From: Pseudomonadota bacterium
GTDB taxonomy: Bacteria; Desulfobacterota; Desulfobulbia; Desulfobulbales; SURF-16
Reading direction: 5' to 3'
Length of the DNA: 21,162 nt
NCBI GenBank assembly: GCA_030597865.1
Contig: JAUVQZ010000017.1
Coordinates: 1-21,162 of the forward strand
A model generated the notes under the pieces. The model was given only the letters and a program-made list of their open reading frames with translations, ran no database searches and was not told the origin of the DNA. The position numbers and the translations under genes are program-made. Shown here in pieces: positions 1 through 7,057 of this stretch (positions are counted from its first letter, which is position 1; each line of letters begins with the position of its first letter).

Positions 1-159
1 ACTGTCAAGCAGGCCGTAGCGGGTTATGGCCAGGCGGATAAGGTGCAGATTCAGCAGGTTGTCCGGGTTCTCTTAAAGCTTTCCGGCCTTCCCAGCGAGG
101 ACGCTGCCGATGCCTTGGCCGTTGCTATCTGTCATGCCCACCATAGGGTTGGGCAGTAG
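1..159 (+). CDS. ruvC: RuvC C-terminal fragment (Holliday junction endonuclease), cut by window start
   Basis: The first 52 codons read in frame 1 and end at a TAG stop. The peptide contains VKQAVAGYGQADK and the ending DAADALAVAICHAHH, which match the conserved C-terminal part of RuvC; the DAADALA segment carries the last acidic residue of the RNase H-like active site. RuvC resolves Holliday junctions by paired nicks after branch migration by RuvAB. The 5' part of the gene lies outside the window. It is followed after 99 bp by ruvA and then ruvB on the same strand, the usual ruvCAB order, which supports the call. Identification is by recognised motifs and context. Confidence 0.93.
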   Translation, partial: TVKQAVAGYGQADKVQIQQVVRVLLKLSGLPSEDAADALAVAICHAHHRVGQ

Positions 160-179
160 GCTGAATAGTGTACAAAAGG

Positions 180-205
180 GCCGGCATGGGATATCGTTTG
201 CCGGC
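180..205 (+). repeat. Inverted repeat between ruvC and ruvA
   Basis: GCCGGCA at 180-186 is matched exactly by TGCCGGC at 199-205, a 7-bp GC-rich stem with a 12-nt loop in the 99-bp ruvC-ruvA gap. No T-run follows directly, so it is not a convincing terminator. It may be an mRNA hairpin within the operon. Confidence 0.4.
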
Positions 206-258
206 TGGCGGCTTCCCCTATGTTAATTCCCCCTTATTTTTTCTGAGAGCCGACAAGA

Positions 259-873
259 ATGATCGCTTCGCTTCGTGGCATAGTGCAGTTTAAATATCCA
301 GACCGCCTCATCGTTGATGTGCATGGGGTGGGCTATGATGTGGCCATGCCGGAAAGCGCCCTTTTTTCAGGGGCTGATCTGGGGAATGAGGTGTTCCTTC
401 ACATCCATTCCCATGTCCGGGAAGATGCCTTTTTGCTCTTTGGTTTTTTTGAGATACAGGAAAAGCAGACCTTTCAGCTCCTGCTCTCTGTGTCCGGTGT
501 GGGGCCTAAGCTGGCCCTTGCCATCCTGTCCAGCATATCTCCGTCGGAGTTAGGCCGGGCTATTTCCGCCGATGACATAGGGCGTCTGACCCATATCTCC
601 GGGGTGGGTAAGAAGACGGCCGAACGGCTCTGTCTGGAACTCAAGGATAAGGTCGATTTTATACCTGCATCAGAGGCAGGGCAGCAGGATCGATCCCCTG
701 TTGGTTCCCAGGCCGAAAATGTCCCTGTTGATGACGCGGTTTCTGCCCTGGTAAATCTTGGCTATCCAGCCCCAAATGCCCAGGAGGCGGTTGCTGCTAT
801 CCATGCCCTGCGTGGGGGTGATGTTGGCCTCCAAGACTTGATCCGCCTGGCCCTCAGATCATTGGCCCCATAG
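259..873 (+). CDS. ruvA: RuvA, Holliday junction-binding subunit of the RuvAB branch-migration motor
   Basis: 204 residues, almost the same as the E. coli protein (203). The start MIASLRG is the typical RuvA N-terminus of the OB-fold domain (about residues 1-62). Two helix-hairpin-helix segments follow, GVGPKLALAIL and ISGVGKKTAERL, which bind the DNA backbone of the junction. The C-terminal domain III, from about residue 155 (DDAVSALVNLGYP), is the flexible part that contacts RuvB. RuvA tetramers hold the four-way junction in a square-planar form and load RuvB rings in the cytoplasm. It lies between ruvC and ruvB on one strand, consistent with one transcript. The ATG is the first codon of the conserved domain, although the ribosome-binding site upstream is weak. 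Confidence 0.97.
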   Translation: MIASLRGIVQFKYPDRLIVDVHGVGYDVAMPESALFSGADLGNEVFLHIHSHVREDAFLLFGFFEIQEKQTFQLLLSVSGVGPKLALAILSSISPSELGRAISADDIGRLTHISGVGKKTAERLCLELKDKVDFIPASEAGQQDRSPVGSQAENVPVDDAVSALVNLGYPAPNAQEAVAAIHALRGGDVGLQDLIRLALRSLAP

Positions 874-904
874 GTTTGTCCCTAAGGAGAGCGTATTTTT
901 TAAG

Positions 905-1954
905 ATGAACTACGAAGAACGCCTTGTTTCAACAGAGAATGTCGGGGACCAGGAGATTGGTCACGAGTATGATCTGCGTCCCAAGAGCCTTTCCCAGTAT
1001 GTCGGTCAGCAGCAGCTCAAGGCCAACCTGGAAATCGCCATTCAGGCCGCCAAGGGACGCGGCGAGCCCTTGGACCATATCCTGTTTCATGGTTTCCCCG
1101 GTCTTGGCAAAACCACCCTTGCCTATATCATCGCCCATGAGATGGGGGCCAATATCCGGGTGACCTCCGGGCCTGTTATTGAAAGGCCCGGCGATCTTGC
1201 CGCCATTCTCACCAGCCTCCAGGAAGGTGATGTCCTTTTCATTGATGAAATCCATCGCCTCAACCATGTGGTGGAGGAGATCCTTTATCCGGCCATGGAG
1301 GATTTTCAGCTTGATCTCATCATTGGCCAGGGCCCGGGGGCCCGTTCAGTGAAAATGGATCTGCCCCCATTTACCCTGGTCGGGGCCACCACCAGAACAG
1401 GGCTTTTGACCCCGCCCCTCCGTGATCGTTTCGGGGTTGTTCTGCGCCTGGAATTTTATAGTCCCGAAGAGTTGGTCTCCATTATTAGCCGCTCGGCAGC
1501 CCTCCTTGATGTCCCCATTGATAAAGGTGGTGCCCTGGAAATGGGACGCCGGTCGCGGGGAACCCCACGGATAGCCAATCGACTTTTGAAAAGGGTGCGT
1601 GATTACGCCCAGGTCAAGGGTGATGGTGGAATCACCTCAAAAATAGCTGATCTGGCCCTGCAGCTTCTTGAGGTCGACCATGTTGGTCTTGACGAGATGG
1701 ACAGGCGTATTCTGCTCACCATCATTGATAAATTCCAGGGCGGCCCCATTGGCCTGGATACCCTGGCCACAGCTGTCTGTGAGGAGCGCACTACCCTGGA
1801 GGACGTGTACGAGCCCTTTCTGATCCAAAGCGGCTTCCTGGCGAGAACACCCCGGGGAAGGATGGCAACCCTCAATGCCTACCAACATTTTGGCAGGGCC
1901 ATAGAGTTTAAGCAAGCCGCTGAAGGGCCAGACACCCTGCCTTTTAGCAGTTAG
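905..1954 (+). CDS. ruvB: RuvB, AAA+ ATPase motor of Holliday junction branch migration
   Basis: 349 residues, the usual length. The AAA+ core has a Walker A at residues 63-71 (GFPGLGKTT), Walker B with DEIH at 114-117, the sensor segment GATTRTGLLTPPLRDRFG, and a C-terminal winged-helix part (from DEMDRRILLTIID). RuvB hexamers pump DNA through the RuvA-bound junction using ATP. One oddity is Phe in the second position of the P-loop, where most RuvB proteins have Pro (GPPGLGKTT). The invariant Gly-Lys-Thr is intact, so activity is expected. The gene follows ruvA by 31 bp. A good Shine-Dalgarno core (AAGGAG at 884-889) is 15 nt from the ATG, longer than usual, but no better in-frame start is visible. 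Confidence 0.97.
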   Translation: MNYEERLVSTENVGDQEIGHEYDLRPKSLSQYVGQQQLKANLEIAIQAAKGRGEPLDHILFHGFPGLGKTTLAYIIAHEMGANIRVTSGPVIERPGDLAAILTSLQEGDVLFIDEIHRLNHVVEEILYPAMEDFQLDLIIGQGPGARSVKMDLPPFTLVGATTRTGLLTPPLRDRFGVVLRLEFYSPEELVSIISRSAALLDVPIDKGGALEMGRRSRGTPRIANRLLKRVRDYAQVKGDGGITSKIADLALQLLEVDHVGLDEMDRRILLTIIDKFQGGPIGLDTLATAVCEERTTLEDVYEPFLIQSGFLARTPRGRMATLNAYQHFGRAIEFKQAAEGPDTLPFSS

Positions 1955-1969
1955 TACTATTTATATAAT
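1941..1969 (+). promoter_or_regulatory. Candidate sigma-70 promoter for panB
   Basis: A perfect -10 hexamer TATAAT sits at 1964-1969 in the 69-bp ruvB-panB gap. The matching -35 region, at about 1941-1947, is poor (TTTTAG-like) and overlaps the end of ruvB. Initiation near 1976 would give a leader of about 48 nt before panB. Called from sequence pattern only. Confidence 0.4.
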
Positions 1970-2023
1970 GGGAAGCCCCTTTTGCCGCAGTGAGGTTGTT
2001 TTCCCAAGTAAAGGTGTGATATT

Positions 2024-2857
2024 ATGCAGAATATGAAACTCTCAGCGCCAGACATAATCGCTAAAAAGGGTGTGGAGAAGATCACCATGCTCACGGCCTA
2101 TGATGCCAGCTTTGCCAGGATGCTGGAGTCTGCCGGGGTGGACATGCTGCTGGTTGGTGATTCCCTGGGCATGGTGGTCTTGGGATATGACTCCACCGTA
2201 CCGGTCACCATGGCGGAAATGATCCACCATGCTGCGGCGGTAAGGCGGGGTGCCCCTGGTACCATGCTTGTCGGGGATATGCCGTTTCTCTCCTACCAGC
2301 TCTCCAAAAAGGAGGCCATTGCCAATGCCGGCCGTTTTTTCAAGGAGGCCGGCTGTGATGCCGTGAAGCTTGAAGGTGGGCGCGAGGTGTGCAAGGCGGT
2401 GCGGGCCATTGTTGATGCCGGCATGCCGGTCATGGCCCATATTGGCCTTACCCCGCAGACCGCAGGCAAGCTTGGCGGCTTTAAGGTTCAGGGCAAGGAT
2501 GCCCAGTCGGCCCGCCGCCTTCTTAAGGAGGCCAAGGCCCTTGAAGAGGCCGGCGCCTTTGCCTTGGTACTGGAGTGTATTCCGGATGGTCTTGCCAAAA
2601 TTATTTCAGAGGAACTTGGCATTCCCACCATTGGTATTGGTGCTGGTGTCAGCTGTGATGGTCAGGTGCTTGTTACCCATGACCTCTTAGGTCTCTTTGA
2701 GAAATTTGTCCCCAGTTTTGTTAAAAACTATATAAACTTAGCTCCAGGGATAAAAAAGGCCGTCACCTCCTTCACAACCGATGTGAAAGATGGCAGTTTC
2801 CCTGATGATAAGCATAGCTTTCCCATGCAGATTGACCCTGCCGATATCTTTAAATGA
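2024..2857 (+). CDS. panB: PanB, 3-methyl-2-oxobutanoate hydroxymethyltransferase
   Basis: 277 residues (E. coli PanB has 264). It catalyses the first step of pantothenate (and so CoA) synthesis: transfer of a hydroxymethyl group from 5,10-methylene-tetrahydrofolate to 2-oxoisovalerate, giving ketopantoate, in the cytoplasm. The TIM-barrel motifs are clear: LTAYDASFA, VGDSLGM with Asp46, LVGDMPF with Asp85, VKLEGG with Glu117, and LVLECIP with the catalytic Glu184; the two Asp and Glu117 are the expected Mg2+ ligands. GIGAGVSCDGQVLV and HDLLGLF follow near residues 206-230. AAAGGTG lies about 7 nt before the ATG. The usual partner panC is not next to it; panB stands alone between ruvB and the stator genes. 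Confidence 0.97.
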   Translation: MQNMKLSAPDIIAKKGVEKITMLTAYDASFARMLESAGVDMLLVGDSLGMVVLGYDSTVPVTMAEMIHHAAAVRRGAPGTMLVGDMPFLSYQLSKKEAIANAGRFFKEAGCDAVKLEGGREVCKAVRAIVDAGMPVMAHIGLTPQTAGKLGGFKVQGKDAQSARRLLKEAKALEEAGAFALVLECIPDGLAKIISEELGIPTIGIGAGVSCDGQVLVTHDLLGLFEKFVPSFVKNYINLAPGIKKAVTSFTTDVKDGSFPDDKHSFPMQIDPADIFK

Positions 2858-2881
2858 CCTGCTCAGTAAAAAATGCAATAA

Positions 2882-2923
2882 ATGACCAGTGGTTCCACTC
2901 TTTACCGGGGAGTTCGTGGTCAT
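2882..2923 (+). repeat. Inverted repeat in the panB-pomA gap
   Basis: ATGACCA at 2882-2888 is matched by TGGTCAT at 2917-2923, with a smaller GTGG/CCAC hairpin just inside. There is no T-tract after it. It could be an operator, an mRNA hairpin, or a Rho-independent terminator remnant; function not resolved. No convincing sigma-28 or sigma-54 promoter was seen in this 122-bp gap. Confidence 0.35.
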
Positions 2924-2979
2924 CTGAGGGGATGAGGCTATGAGAATGTTACACTATTGGCAGTTTAAGGAATAAACGT

Positions 2980-3741
2980 ATGGATATAGCTACCATTGTC
3001 GGTTTGGTCCTAGGCACCGCTCTTCTCTTGTTTGCCATACTGCTGGGGGGCTCCTTCGTCCTCTTTATCAATATCCCCTCGGTGATGATTGTCGCCGGTG
3101 GTACCTTTGCCACGGTGATGATCCGTTTTGGTCTCAGTGATGTCATCAACGCCACCAAGGTGGCGATGAACGCCTTTTTTGCCAAGACCTCCAATCCCGG
3201 CCAGGTCATCAAGGAGATCGTCAACCTCGCCAATATTGCCCGTAAAAACGGTCTGATCGTCCTGGAACAGCAGCCCATTGAGGATGAGTTTCTTAAGAAG
3301 GCCATCATGTACTGTGTGGATGGTCATGAGGCTGATTTTATCGAAGAGGTCCTCAAGAAAGAGGTGAGTCTGACCGTGGAACGACACGATGTGGGGCGTA
3401 AGACCTTTGGCTCCATGGGTGATGCGGCCCCGGCCTTTGGTATGATTGGCACCCTGGTGGGGCTGGTGCAGATGCTTGCCAATATGGATGACCCCGCCTC
3501 CATCGGCCCGGCCATGGCGGTCTGTCTGCTCACCACCCTCTACGGCGCCATCCTTGCCAACCTCGTCTTTCTGCCCATTTCCGACAAGCTGGCCCTGCGT
3601 AGCCAGGAGGAGGAGCGCAACCGTCGTTTGATTATTGAAGGGGTCCTCGGCATCCTTAAGGGTCTCAATCCCCGCGTTATGGAAGAGTTTCTGGAAACTT
3701 TCCTGCCCCCTAAGGAGCGTGGCGCAGGTAACGACAAGTAA
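2980..3741 (+). CDS. pomA: PomA/MotA-family flagellar stator subunit, probably sodium-type
   Basis: 253 residues with four membrane segments: about 5-23, 29-48, 149-170 and 180-201. With its partner it forms the inner-membrane ion channel that drives the flagellar rotor. It resembles Vibrio PomA closely from memory: start MDIATIVGLVLG, GMIGTLVGLVQMLANMDDP and the LLTTLYGAILANLVFLPI segment. Thr158, Thr185 and Thr186 fall at the same numbers as the sodium-related threonines of PomA. The cytoplasmic loop keeps Arg88, Lys89 and Glu96, charged residues that touch FliG. AAGGA lies about 8 nt before the ATG. pomB starts 11 bp after the stop, so the two are co-transcribed. Sodium use is inferred from similarity, not proven; motA is the alternative name. 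Confidence 0.93.
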   Translation: MDIATIVGLVLGTALLLFAILLGGSFVLFINIPSVMIVAGGTFATVMIRFGLSDVINATKVAMNAFFAKTSNPGQVIKEIVNLANIARKNGLIVLEQQPIEDEFLKKAIMYCVDGHEADFIEEVLKKEVSLTVERHDVGRKTFGSMGDAAPAFGMIGTLVGLVQMLANMDDPASIGPAMAVCLLTTLYGAILANLVFLPISDKLALRSQEEERNRRLIIEGVLGILKGLNPRVMEEFLETFLPPKERGAGNDK

Positions 3742-3752
3742 GGTGTGTGCGT

Positions 3753-4505
3753 ATGGCGGACGAAGAGAGTAAGTGCCCAGAATGTCCCTCCGGTGCCCCG
3801 GCGTGGATGTGTACCTTTGCAGACCTGATGTCGCTGCTCATGTGTTTTTTTGTCCTGCTCCTCTCCTTTGCCGTCATGGATCAGCAGAAGTATAAGCAGG
3901 TGGCAGGTTCCATGAAGGACGCCTTCGGGGTTCAGCGGGACAGAGCGGTTGAGGACGAGTTGAAGGGCAATCAGATGATAGCGTCCAATTTTGAGACGGT
4001 GCCTCTGCATATTCAGATGGAGATGGCAAAATATTTTGAAGAAGAGGTGGCTGGCGGCGATATAGAGACCGAGTATGATCCCTACGGCCTTGTTCTTAGG
4101 ATTAAGGGCAATATGGCCTTTGCCTCCGGGCGGGCGACCCTGCGCAAAGAATTCCTCCCCCTGCTTGACAAGATTGGTCGTTTGGCCCTGCGGGCCGAGC
4201 TCATGGTGGAGGTGAGCGGCCATACCGATAATGTCCCCCTGCGTAAGGGCCAGAGTTCGTTTAAGTCCAACTGGAGCCTGTCGGCGGCCCGCTCTGTGGC
4301 CGCGGTGGAGTATCTCGTGGATAAATTTCAGTTGCCGCCATCAAGATTGGCAGCCATAGGCTATGCCTATGGCCAACCCCTTGATACGAACAGTACCCCG
4401 GAGGGCAGGGCCCGTAACAGGCGGGTGGAGTTCAAGATAAAACCAGGGGCTGCCCAATTCGTGCTTGACGGACTTGAGGTTGAGCGTGGGCCCATTCGCC
4501 AATAA
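3753..4505 (+). CDS. pomB: PomB/MotB-family stator subunit with OmpA-like peptidoglycan-binding domain
   Basis: 250 residues. The start MADEESKCPEC is followed by WMCTFADLMSLLMCFFVLLL, one membrane segment with Asp24, the ion-binding aspartate at the same number as in Vibrio PomB, then MDQQKYKQVAGSMKDAFGVQ, the plug region also close to PomB. The C-terminal half is an OmpA/MotB domain (about 115-235): VSGHTDNVPL, SNWSLSAARSVAAVEYL and GRARNRRVEF bind peptidoglycan and anchor the stator. The linker is shorter than in Vibrio PomB (about 315 residues). I chose the ATG at 3753 because AAGGTG at 3740-3745 is 7 nt from it; a GTG at 3747 would add two residues but leave almost no spacing. Confidence 0.93.
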   Translation: MADEESKCPECPSGAPAWMCTFADLMSLLMCFFVLLLSFAVMDQQKYKQVAGSMKDAFGVQRDRAVEDELKGNQMIASNFETVPLHIQMEMAKYFEEEVAGGDIETEYDPYGLVLRIKGNMAFASGRATLRKEFLPLLDKIGRLALRAELMVEVSGHTDNVPLRKGQSSFKSNWSLSAARSVAAVEYLVDKFQLPPSRLAAIGYAYGQPLDTNSTPEGRARNRRVEFKIKPGAAQFVLDGLEVERGPIRQ

Positions 4506-4516
4506 GGATAAGAACC

Positions 4517-5116
4517 ATGGAAGACGCTAACGAAAATAGACGCAGCTCCGTGCGGGTCACCGGCCGTAATCTTTTTGCCTATAAAGAGATTACGGAGCAG
4601 ACCTATGCCCAATACGCCAAGGATTTTCAGGACGGAATTTCCCTCTATAACCAGGAAAGTCTGGCTGATATGCAGATCTTTGTCGGTGCCCAGAGCGCCC
4701 TGGGCAGACTCCGCGACAAGGACGAGGATCTTGCCGACTTTCTTCAGCATCTTGATATGAAGATGAATATCCTTCTCAAGAAGGTTGATAACGGCAAGAC
4801 CCCCCTTGATAATTTGAAGCTCCGTGATCTCAACTTAAGCGGCGCCGGGATCGCCTTTATCTCCCCGGAGAAAATAGCGCTGGACACCTTTCTCGAATTT
4901 CGTATTGTTTTGTTGCCCAATTATCTCTTCATCTATGCCATCGGCAAGGTGACGAAATTTGAGGAGGTGGAGCATGACGGTGATCAGCGCTTTTACCGGA
5001 TGGGCGCCGAATTTATTTTAATAATGGATGAGGATCGTGAGAAGCTTATTCAGCATAATTTTCGCCAGCAAAGCCTGGCCCTTCGGAACCGCCGCAAGCA
5101 ACAGGAGCAGGATTAA
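4517..5116 (+). CDS. PilZ-domain protein, likely c-di-GMP receptor linked to the stator
   Basis: 199 residues, cytoplasmic, no membrane segment. Both halves of the c-di-GMP signature are present: RxxxR at Arg9-Arg13 and NxSxxG at Asn106-Ser108-Gly111 (DLNLSGAG), followed by beta strands ending in YRMGAEF near 160-166. About 90 residues lie between the two motifs, with a helical stretch at about 47-90 (LADFLQHLDMKMNILLKKV) that resembles the helix inserted in tetrameric, atypical PilZ proteins. It starts 11 bp after pomB with AAGGA at a good distance, so it belongs to the pomAB operon. I infer that it tunes stator function or assembly in response to c-di-GMP, as YcgR does in E. coli, but it lacks the YcgR N-domain arrangement. 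The family call is firm; the role is inferred. Confidence 0.85.
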   Translation: MEDANENRRSSVRVTGRNLFAYKEITEQTYAQYAKDFQDGISLYNQESLADMQIFVGAQSALGRLRDKDEDLADFLQHLDMKMNILLKKVDNGKTPLDNLKLRDLNLSGAGIAFISPEKIALDTFLEFRIVLLPNYLFIYAIGKVTKFEEVEHDGDQRFYRMGAEFILIMDEDREKLIQHNFRQQSLALRNRRKQQEQD

Positions 5117-5240
5117 CTCTCCGTGCCTTGGCTGTTGGGCGTGGAGTCAATTGTTGTTGTTTTACCTGATTGAAACGCCGTCGTTATTTGCTACCGTGAT
5201 TCACCGTTCACTCCTCAGGGTTTATGGATGTCTTCTGTCA

Positions 5241-5430
5241 AGAGGCCTGCAGGGGAGATAGGCGCCGGCTTCGAGCACACCCCTCAAGGGGGTATTGACA
5301 AGAACCCTTGGGGCTACTAACTACCTCGAACCGTTGCCAAACTGTAAACCACGAACCAGGATGCCCCACCAATGCCTGTATGTCTCATTTCAACAGGATA
5401 GTGCACGTGGGAAGGTTGAGACGTATACAC
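5241..5430 (+). ncRNA. Structured gene-free region; candidate small RNA or fumarase leader
   Basis: The 380-bp gap 5117-5496 has no convincing gene but strong potential RNA structure. Stem I pairs 5261-5275 with 5325-5338: 13 pairs, one bulge (5269), one mismatch. Inside it, two exclusive hairpins are possible: ACCCC/GGGGG around a TCAA loop at 5279-5292, or CCTCAAGGG (5282-5290) with CCCTTGGGG (5305-5313). Stem II pairs 5377-5387 with 5417-5427, 11 consecutive pairs including two G-U. A third short hairpin, GCCCCTCTTTTGGGGC, lies at 5462-5477 without a T-run. No known riboswitch, tmRNA, SRP or RNase P signature was recognised. No strong promoter was found, so it may be part of the fumarase mRNA leader. 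Strand is assumed from the neighbours. Confidence 0.35.
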
Positions 5431-5496
5431 ATACCCAGCGTTTTTATGATTTTTTAAGTTTGCCCCTCTTTTGGGGCGTAGCAATAGTATCTAGCC

Positions 5497-6333
5497 ATGC
5501 GAACAATTACCTTTCAAGAAATAAGCGATTCGGTCCGGAAGTTGACCATGGATGCCGGAACCCAACTGGAACCGGATATTCTCGAAGCCCTGCTGGCCGC
5601 CCGTGACAGCGAGGAGTCCCTCCTGGCCAGACATGTTCTGGAGCTTTTTATCTCTAATGCCGATATTGCCAGCCGCGAAAAGATCCCCGTCTGTCAGGAT
5701 ACCGGGGTGGCGGTACTCTTTGTCGACATCGGCCAGGATATTCAGGTGGAGGGAAGCCTTGAGGATGCTATCCAGGAGGGGGTCAAAAGGGGCTACCAGG
5801 ATGGATACCTGCGCTCATCCGTCTGTGATCCACTGACCAGGGTTAATACCGGCACCAATACCCCGGCTGTTATTCATTACGAGATAACCCCTGGCGACCA
5901 GCTCAAGATTTCCATGCTGCCCAAGGGGTGTGGCAGTGAAAATATGAGTGGTCTCGCTATGCTGCCGCCCTCTGCAGGTATTCAAGGGATGATTGATTTT
6001 GTTGTTGAGCAGGCAGTCAAGGCCGGCCCAAACCCCTGTCCCCCTATTATTGTCGGGGTAGGCATGGGCGGCACCTTTGAAAAGGCGGCCTATCTTGCCA
6101 AGAAGAGTCTGCTGCGGCCCTTGGGAGAGGCAAGTCGGCGCCAGGATGTTGCCGAATTAGAACAACAGATCCTCGCTGAAATAAATAGGCAAGGGGTTGG
6201 GGTTCAGGGTCTTGGCGGCAACCATACGGCCCTGGCCGTCCATATTGAGAGCTTTCCATCCCATATTGCCAGTTTGCCGGTGGCGGTGAATATCCAATGC
6301 CATGCCCATCGTCATAAGGAGATGGTTCTTTAA
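5497..6333 (+). CDS. fumA: Class I fumarate hydratase, alpha subunit (Fe-S dependent)
   Basis: 278 residues. This is the N-terminal-half homologue of class I [4Fe-4S] hydro-lyases, which interconvert fumarate and malate; the related L-tartrate dehydratase (TtdA) is the main alternative. KIPVCQDTG with Cys66, GPNPCPPIIVGVGMGG with Cys181, and NIQCHAHRH with Cys268 supply three cysteines placed as the expected cluster ligands. LPKGCGSENMSGLAML and GVQGLGGNHTALAVHIE are also typical. In the two-subunit form, alpha carries the cluster and pairs with beta, encoded 105 bp downstream. The cytoplasmic enzyme fits an anaerobe running part of the citric acid cycle. No clear ribosome-binding site precedes the ATG. 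The upstream structured region may be its leader. Confidence 0.9.
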   Translation: MRTITFQEISDSVRKLTMDAGTQLEPDILEALLAARDSEESLLARHVLELFISNADIASREKIPVCQDTGVAVLFVDIGQDIQVEGSLEDAIQEGVKRGYQDGYLRSSVCDPLTRVNTGTNTPAVIHYEITPGDQLKISMLPKGCGSENMSGLAMLPPSAGIQGMIDFVVEQAVKAGPNPCPPIIVGVGMGGTFEKAAYLAKKSLLRPLGEASRRQDVAELEQQILAEINRQGVGVQGLGGNHTALAVHIESFPSHIASLPVAVNIQCHAHRHKEMVL

Positions 6334-6410
6334 CCACGAAGTAAAGAAATAAGGAGGTCGCGGAGGTAAAGAAACGCTTCAGGCTATTCCCTACCTTCTC
6401 TACCTCCTTT
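6334..6410 (+). repeat. Degenerate direct and inverted repeat between fumarase subunit genes
   Basis: Just after the alpha-subunit stop, purine-rich units recur: GTAAAGAAA (6341-6349) and GGTAAAGAAA (6365-6374), each near a GGAGG. The second unit forms an inverted repeat with the pyrimidine-rich end: 6362-6373 pairs with 6396-6407 at 11 of 12 positions. The pattern resembles a decayed copy of the common ACCACGAAG-type intergenic repeats seen in many bacteria, but that comparison is from memory. In RNA it would form a hairpin between the two subunit reading frames. Confidence 0.5.
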
Positions 6411-6438
6411 AAATTCTCTATATTCACGAGTCACCAAT

Positions 6439-7020
6439 ATGTCCCTTTTACGATATCGACCAGATTTTTTTGACAGCCTTAAAGAGGTTCACCTGCCCTT
6501 TGATCCTGAGGTTCTCGCCTCCCTGCGGGCCGGCGATCTTATCAGCCTGACCGGGACGCTTTATACGGGGAGGGATCAGACCCATCGCCGTTTTGAGGCA
6601 TTACTCGATAGGGGTGAGCCATTGCCCATTGATCTTGCCGGTCAGCTCCTCTACTATGTGGGGCCAAGTCCGGCCCAGCCCGGTCAGGTCATTGGTGCGG
6701 CCGGTCCCACCACCAGCTACCGAATGGATACGTACACCCCACGCCTCCTGGAGCTTGGTCTTTCTGGCACCATGGGCAAGGGATCACGTTCCCCACAGGT
6801 TCGGGAGGCCATGGTGCAGCATAGGGCTGTTTACCTGGCCACCTTTGGTGGTGCCGGGGCCCTGCTGTCAAAATGCATTAAGGAGGCGGAGGTGGTCGCC
6901 TTTGAGGATGCCGGGCCAGAGGCGCTGTTTCGATTCAGGGTGGAAGAATTCCCCGCCGTTGTTATTAATGATATCCTGGGGAATGATTTTTACGAAATGG
7001 TCCACCAGGAAAAGATCTAG
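6439..7020 (+). CDS. fumB: Class I fumarate hydratase, beta subunit
   Basis: 193 residues, the normal size for the separate C-terminal-half subunit of class I fumarases (TtdB-like). Typical segments are RAGDLISLTGTLYTGRDQTHRR near residues 29-51, YYVGPSPAQPGQVIGAAGPTTSYRMD, LLELGLSGTMGKGS and YLATFGGAGALLSKCI. They make up the swivel domain that completes the active site over the alpha-subunit cluster. The GAAGPTTSYRMD and GKGS motifs are shared by fumarase and tartrate dehydratase, so substrate cannot be settled from sequence; fumarate is favoured because it is the common activity of stand-alone pairs. Here the symbol means the beta subunit, not the E. coli isozyme FumB. The ribosome-binding site is weak (CGAG about 11 nt upstream). 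Confidence 0.9.
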   Translation: MSLLRYRPDFFDSLKEVHLPFDPEVLASLRAGDLISLTGTLYTGRDQTHRRFEALLDRGEPLPIDLAGQLLYYVGPSPAQPGQVIGAAGPTTSYRMDTYTPRLLELGLSGTMGKGSRSPQVREAMVQHRAVYLATFGGAGALLSKCIKEAEVVAFEDAGPEALFRFRVEEFPAVVINDILGNDFYEMVHQEKI

Positions 7021-7057
7021 GCAGGTTTCTCATTGCCACCACTCGCCTTCCGCCGGG

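Noticed and set aside
2858..2979. Sigma-28 or sigma-54 promoter before pomA
   Set aside because: No TAAA/GCCGATAA pair and no GG-10-GC site with supporting bases was found.
3540..4223. 227-codon minus-strand frame antisense to the pomA end and pomB
   Set aside because: Both plus-strand genes there are full-length, conserved stator proteins; the antisense frame has no family motif.
5339..5366. Possible c-di-GMP riboswitch (GTAAACC-like piece) near the PilZ gene
   Set aside because: Only a short resemblance to the GCAAACC part was seen; the other conserved segments of the known c-di-GMP riboswitch are missing.
5462..5477. GCCCCTCTTTTGGGGC hairpin as an intrinsic terminator
   Set aside because: No T-run follows it on either strand.
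5295..5606. Open reading frame of 103 codons upstream of and overlapping the fumarase alpha gene
   Set aside because: It overlaps the real fumarase start in another frame, has no ribosome-binding site or recognisable motif, and crosses the strong stems in this gap.
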